NCBI GenBank assembly: GCA_046155505.1
Contig: JBJXFK010000337.1
Location: 1 to 8,655 of the forward strand
Origin: JBJXFK01 sp046155505
GTDB taxonomy: Bacteria; Planctomycetota; Phycisphaerae; UBA1845; Fen-1342
Reading direction: 5' to 3'
Length of the DNA: 8,655 bases
Part shown: piece by piece, positions 6,301 to 8,655 of the stretch
How the letters are laid out: every line of letters begins with the position of its first letter
How positions within the stretch are numbered: the stretch's first letter is position 1
Notes under the pieces: model-generated
The model's input: the letters and a program-made list of their open reading frames with translations, nothing else
What the model was told of the DNA's origin: nothing
Database searches by the model: none
Translations under genes and position numbers: made by a program

Positions 6301-6494
6301 CAACGGGTTGCGTGGGTGACGTGAACGATGACAACGTGATCGATCTGATCGACCTGTCGCAACTCCTCGCGGCGTTCGGCACGAGCGTGGGCAATCCGGC
6401 GTTCAACGCGGGTGCCGACTTCGACAACAACGGTTCGATCGACCTGAGCGACCTGGCATCGCTGCTGGGGGTCTTCGGCGCCAATTGCCCATAA
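3321..6494 (+). CDS. Secreted Kp43-like subtilisin (S8) protease with dockerin-like C-terminus
   Basis: 1057 residues. A signal peptide (RRF, then a hydrophobic core, cut near AIA-A about residue 25) precedes a prodomain of about 200 residues. The peptidase domain (about 230-510) has Asp241 in FDGG, His267 in SSHATHVSGT, the oxyanion Asn381 in WAAGN and the nucleophile Ser470 in GTSMACP, so the triad is intact. The DGG and HATH spellings replace the common DTG and HGTH, as I recall in some Kp43-like relatives. A beta domain with LKLTLAWDD and LVNNLDLRVFSP follows (about 545-660), typical of Kp43-type proteases. Next come an Ig-like region and a jelly-roll/MAM-like region (about 775-955, from FADDMELDAAW). 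Calcium-type loops DCNGNGIVDADD (962-973) and DSNGNNVPDSCD (981-992) precede a dockerin-like pair (1000-1011 and 1033-1044). It probably digests extracellular protein; the tail may serve Ca2+-dependent folding or surface display. The ATG at 3321 was chosen for its signal peptide and upstream GGGGG. An ATG at 3309 adds four residues. Confidence 0.9.
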   Translation: MRRFRPVSRSIVLALTAAFSTAAIAADVPWRTGSADILQQNAAAELAQLATRPDQRHVVLQFHAPLSNAQREQLAAGGVQLLAYVSGNAYFAAVESDADISATANLLAGASAIHTNWKLHPLLARNEVPTWAVVADGADPVIGAYVLFHTDVDMKLEGSTAVVAHNGFARSTLRSVNGMVIEAPMSDLIAMASEDAVQWIEPALPKLVELNAENRALTGANTMQAAPYNLDGTGVTAMIFDGGSALASHQDFGGRLTVGDTSSLSSHATHVSGTVGGNGSASGGVNRGMAPNVTLRSYGFSAAGGGTFLYTDPGDIEANYTDGINNGADITNNSIGTNTETNGFSCTIQGDYGVTDAVIDSVVRGSLSGGVPYRIVWAAGNERQGSRCDVEGFGDYYSSAPPAGAKNHLCIGAINANDDSMTSFSSWGPTDDGRLKPDFVSTGCQSGGDGGVTSTTSTSTTGYTTFCGTSMACPTVTGLASLLLQDYRAHFVGNDPRNSTLKVLFAHNAIDLGNVGPDYVFGYGSVRIQPTVEHVRSGLFTEQEVGTGEAVSYVVTVPPGATSLKLTLAWDDAPATPNALPALVNNLDLRVFSPGAVQSFPWTLDPANPSVAAVRTQADNRNNLEQVVADNPAAGEWIVEIAGTNVPVGPQPYSLAASHTFVERGIRIRLPGGVPNVMTPGVGVTLPVEVIAGSESIVPGSAQMHVRYAGASFISIPLAHLGGINYEAVLPPAVCGSNPEFYFTAEGSVSGQVSNPASGATSPFTADVSITETNFADDMELDAAWVGGQPGDNATTGVWTRVNPIGTAAQPEDDHTSGTAITCWVTGQGSLGGSLGENDVDGGRTTLLSPTFDVSGLSNATLGYWRWYSNSSGASPNADVFTVDISNNNGASWVNVEVVGPAGPGTSGGWNLVEVDIAGLLTPTNQMRVRFIAEDAGSGSIIEAAIDDVTVSGVGCDAVLADCNGNGIVDADDIASGRAIDSNGNNVPDSCDPPTGCVGDVNDDNVIDLIDLSQLLAAFGTSVGNPAFNAGADFDNNGSIDLSDLASLLGVFGANCP

Positions 6495-6676
6495 TCTCGG
6501 ATCATCGATCGTGATGAACGATCTGTCGCGGGGCGATGCCGAAAGGCGCCGCTCCGCTCGCGTTTCGATGGGCGGCGGATTGCGGGCAGAAGCGTCGCCG
6601 CCTGGATCTCCGGAAACTGTTGATCCAGCCTCTCGTCAGAATCGGTATGAGACCGTCGGGCACTGCGGCCCGATCG
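6495..6676. other. Convergent intergenic region
   Basis: 182 bp between the ends of two convergent genes. It contains three short hairpins: GATCGT/ACGATC (6507-6523), CTGGATC/GATCCAG (6602-6628) and TCGGGC/GCCCGA (6656-6673). None has a clear T-tract. No protein-like frame confined to this region was seen. Confidence 0.5.
6656..6673 (-). terminator. Weak candidate terminator of the ABC-F gene
   Basis: GC-rich 6-bp stem TCGGGC (6656-6661) with GCCCGA (6668-6673) and a 6-nt loop, three bases beyond the ABC-F stop codon (6677-6679). What follows on the minus strand is CGGTCTCATACC, not a true T-tract. A second hairpin lies further on (6602-6628). Confidence 0.3.
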
Positions 6677-8491
6677 CTACGCGTTCGCGCTGGCCTTCGC
6701 CTCCAGCAACTCCCATCGCGCATACACCGCCGCAACTTTCGCTTTCGCCGCGTCCAGCGCCGACCAGCGCTTCTGCAATTCAACATGATCATGCCCGATC
6801 GACGGATCTTCCGTCGCGCGGGTCGCAGCCTCCACCGCCGCCTCGGCCGCTGTGATCGACGCTTCGATGTTCCTGAGTTCTTTCTGCTCGCTGGCGCTCA
6901 GCTTCCCGCCTTGTGATTTGCCCCCCGACTTTTTCGAAGCGGCGGGTTCGACAGCTTTGGCCGCCTCGCGTGCTCGCCGAGCGCGGGCCGCCTGCCACTG
7001 GCCGCAACTGGCATAGCGACCCACCTCGCCGTCACCGTCGAGCGACACGATTTCGTTGCAGACGCGATCGAGCATGAAGCGATCATGTGTGACGAGCACG
7101 ATCGCGCCCGGGAACTCCAGCAGGCTCTCTTCCAGCACGTCGAGCGAGTGAATGTCGAGATCGTTGGTCGGCTCGTCGAGCACCAGCACGTCCGCGGGCT
7201 TCAACATCAGCCGCGCGATCTGAATGCGTGCCCGCTCGCCGCCCGACAGCTCGTTCAGCAGCATTTCGAGTTGATCCTGCTTGAACAAAAACCGCCGTGC
7301 CCACGCGCTGACGTGAATCTCGCGCCCGCCAAACGTCACGCTGTCGCTGTTGCCGGCCAGCGCCGTGCGCAGCGGGTCGCTCATCGGCAATTGCTCGCGC
7401 ATCTGGTCGAACACCACCACGCGCAGCTCATCCGCCGTCTCGATCGTTCCGGCGTCGGGCGGCAATTTGCCGGTGAGCACGCGGATCAGCGTCGATTTGC
7501 CGCTGCCGTTGAGCCCGAGAATGCCGAGCCGCGTGCCCGGTGCGAGTTCGACGTCGGCATCCTTGAACAGCAGCCGCCCGCCGAGCGACTTGGTCAGCCG
7601 CTTGCCGACCAGCAGCTTGCGCGATTTGCGACCCGTCGCGGCGAACTCGATGCCGGCGGACGCGACCAGCGAATTGCGGCCTTCGACCTCGGCCAGTTGA
7701 TCCTGAAGTTTGTATGCCTCTTCGATGCGCACTTTTGATTTGCTGCGCTGCGCCTTGGAGTTCGATTTCAGGAACGCATTTTCGCGACGCACGATGTTGG
7801 CCAGCGTCGCCTGCTGCGCCTGCTGCGCGTCGAGAAACTCGGCCCGCTTGTCGAGAAACGCGCTGTAGCTGCCCGAGACGCTGAAGAAACCGTCGGGATA
7901 GACCGGGTTCAGCTCGACCACGCGATCGGTGACCCGCTCCAGAAAATATCGATCGTGGCTGACGACCAGAAACGCGAACTGCCGCTCGCTGAGTAGCTCC
8001 TCCAGCGCTTCGATGCCTTCGATATCAAGGTGGTTGGTCGGCTCGTCGAGCAAGAGCAGATCGGGGCGGCGAATGACCTCGCGCGCGATCGCGAGGCGTT
8101 TTTTCCACCCGCCGGAGAGCGTATCGACGCGTTGCGACGGGGCGGGGAAACCGAATTGCGTGCAGGTGATGGCGACGCGCGTGTCGCGTTCGTGCGGCTC
8201 GATCGGGATGTCCGCCAGCGCCGCGGACAGCACGGCTTCGACCGTCTCACCGGTGGGGAACACGTCTTCCTGCGGCAAATAGCCGATCCGCGCGCCGCGT
8301 CGCCGGTTGAGTTCGCCGCTGTCGGGATCAACGAGGCCGGCGATCATCTTCAGAAAGGTACTCTTGCCGGAGCCGTTGGGGCCGAGCAGACCGACGTGTT
8401 CGTCTTCGTCAAAGCCGATCGACAGCTCGACGAACAGATCGCGCGAGCCGTAGTGCTTGGAGAGGTTCTTACAGGTGAGGAGTGTTGCCAT
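6677..8491 (-). CDS. uup: ABC-F family ATPase, Uup-type
   Basis: 604 residues, two ABC ATPase domains on one chain and no membrane segments, hence a cytoplasmic ABC-F protein rather than a transporter. Domain 1 has Walker A GPNGSGKST (37-45), signature LSGGW (125-129), Walker B LLLLDEPTNHLD (145-156) and switch VSHDRYF. The linker (about 215-265) is rich in Arg/Lys (NSKAQRSKSKVRIEEAYKL), as in Uup. Domain 2 has GLNGSGKST (326-334), LSGGERARIQIARLML from 415, VLVLDEPTNDLD (435-446) and VTHDRFM. A Lys/Ala/Gly-rich hinge leads to a C-terminal coiled coil (about 532-597), the DNA/RNA-binding CTD of Uup. Length is close to E. coli Uup (635). ABC-F proteins act at the ribosome; Uup has also been linked to transposon excision and branched DNA. 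The first signature has Trp in place of the usual Glu/Gln. The ATG at 8489-8491 lacks a Shine-Dalgarno but has TAGACT six bases upstream. Confidence 0.9.
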   Translation of the reverse strand: MATLLTCKNLSKHYGSRDLFVELSIGFDEDEHVGLLGPNGSGKSTFLKMIAGLVDPDSGELNRRRGARIGYLPQEDVFPTGETVEAVLSAALADIPIEPHERDTRVAITCTQFGFPAPSQRVDTLSGGWKKRLAIAREVIRRPDLLLLDEPTNHLDIEGIEALEELLSERQFAFLVVSHDRYFLERVTDRVVELNPVYPDGFFSVSGSYSAFLDKRAEFLDAQQAQQATLANIVRRENAFLKSNSKAQRSKSKVRIEEAYKLQDQLAEVEGRNSLVASAGIEFAATGRKSRKLLVGKRLTKSLGGRLLFKDADVELAPGTRLGILGLNGSGKSTLIRVLTGKLPPDAGTIETADELRVVVFDQMREQLPMSDPLRTALAGNSDSVTFGGREIHVSAWARRFLFKQDQLEMLLNELSGGERARIQIARLMLKPADVLVLDEPTNDLDIHSLDVLEESLLEFPGAIVLVTHDRFMLDRVCNEIVSLDGDGEVGRYASCGQWQAARARRAREAAKAVEPAASKKSGGKSQGGKLSASEQKELRNIEASITAAEAAVEAATRATEDPSIGHDHVELQKRWSALDAAKAKVAAVYARWELLEAKASANA

Positions 8492-8497
8492 TTGCGG

Positions 8498-8503
8498 AGT
8501 CTA
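8498..8503 (-). promoter_or_regulatory. Candidate -10 box of a leaderless ABC-F mRNA
   Basis: On the minus strand TAGACT (4/6 to TATAAT) ends exactly six bases before the ATG at 8491. This is the same arrangement as TAAACT before the phosphatase-fold gene. No convincing -35 lies 16-18 bp further upstream, and no Shine-Dalgarno is present. Confidence 0.25.
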
Positions 8504-8655
8504 GCGGGCGTGGGCTGCGATTGGGTGCGCGATCGCTAAAGTGGAGTGCCGCGTGCGTTGGCTTTCGTCGTTCGCTTGTCGCCACGATCGTGACCGTCGC
8601 CGCGTCGGGGTGCTCTTCCCGATGAATGGCTGGGTGAGCGCACGCACGTTACGTC
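8504..8655. other. Unresolved right end
   Basis: Short stretch upstream of the ABC-F gene. A plus-strand frame from a GTG at 8541 or 8553 stays open to the window edge, but its residues are Arg-rich and unlike any family I know. A minus-strand frame entering from the right ends with TAG at 8536-8538 and could be the tail of another gene. Neither can be decided from about 110 bases. Confidence 0.4.

Noticed and set aside
7085..7738. Plus-strand frames of 217 and 169 codons (7085-7738, 8030-8539) opposite the ABC-F gene
   Set aside because: These are shadow frames of a fully conserved ABC-F protein. Their His/Arg/Gln-rich translations match nothing.
6175..8520. Identical 16-mer CGGGCGTGGGCTGCGA at 6175-6190 and 8505-8520
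   Set aside because: One copy is coding (subtilase C-terminal region) and the other lies upstream of the ABC-F gene. They have no shared context or palindrome and are GC-rich, so chance is the simplest explanation.
8560..8625. Lipoprotein-like peptide RRSLVATIVTVAASGCSSR in one plus-strand frame
   Set aside because: It looks like a lipobox signal, but the frame has no start codon and stops three residues after the Cys, so it is probably accidental.

Overview
The window looks like chromosomal DNA from a GC-rich planctomycete, most likely of the Phycisphaerae type. The main reason is the large secreted subtilase. Its C-terminus carries an Asp/Asn-rich calcium-loop segment (DCNGNGIVDADD, DSNGNNVPDSCD) and a dockerin-like tail (GDVNDDNVID and DFDNNGSIDLSDL, ending FGANCP), a combination I associate with Phycisphaerae exoproteins. 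Shine-Dalgarno sequences are weak or absent at several starts, which fits. No tRNA, rRNA, CRISPR array, insertion sequence or phage gene was found.

Layout from left to right. (1) At 1-578 on the minus strand lies the N-terminal part of a ferredoxin-reductase-like protein, best read as the PyrK electron-transfer subunit of dihydroorotate dehydrogenase. It is cut by the window edge. (2) 579-984 is a gene-poor stretch with a strong leftward intrinsic terminator. Just upstream of that terminator is a candidate very small ORF or RNA transcription unit. (3) 985-2204 on the plus strand holds a MutT-type Nudix hydrolase and then an endonuclease/exonuclease/phosphatase (YbhP-like) protein, 41 bp apart. 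(4) 2205-2560 is noncoding and unusually structured: a CTCTGTG-type repeat, an AT-rich palindrome, and then a run of hairpins that includes a T8 terminator. It leads into (5) a 205-residue protein with a zincin motif (HELGH plus a downstream Glu), at 2561-3178. (6) 3321-6494 is a 1057-residue secreted Kp43-like subtilisin with a prodomain, accessory beta domains and calcium-binding C-terminal repeats. (7) On the minus strand, convergent with it, is a Uup-type ABC-F ATPase at 6677-8491. (8) The last 150 bp are unresolved.

The genes do not form one pathway. They look like ordinary chromosomal genes: pyrimidine synthesis, nucleotide-pool sanitation, a DNase/phosphodiesterase-fold enzyme, a secreted protease and a ribosome- or DNA-associated ABC-F protein. 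I do not see a clear new multi-gene system. The most interesting unexplained parts are the two structured intergenic regions, 655-880 and 2388-2560, which share an identical 16-mer, and the small metalloprotease-like protein directly downstream of the second one.
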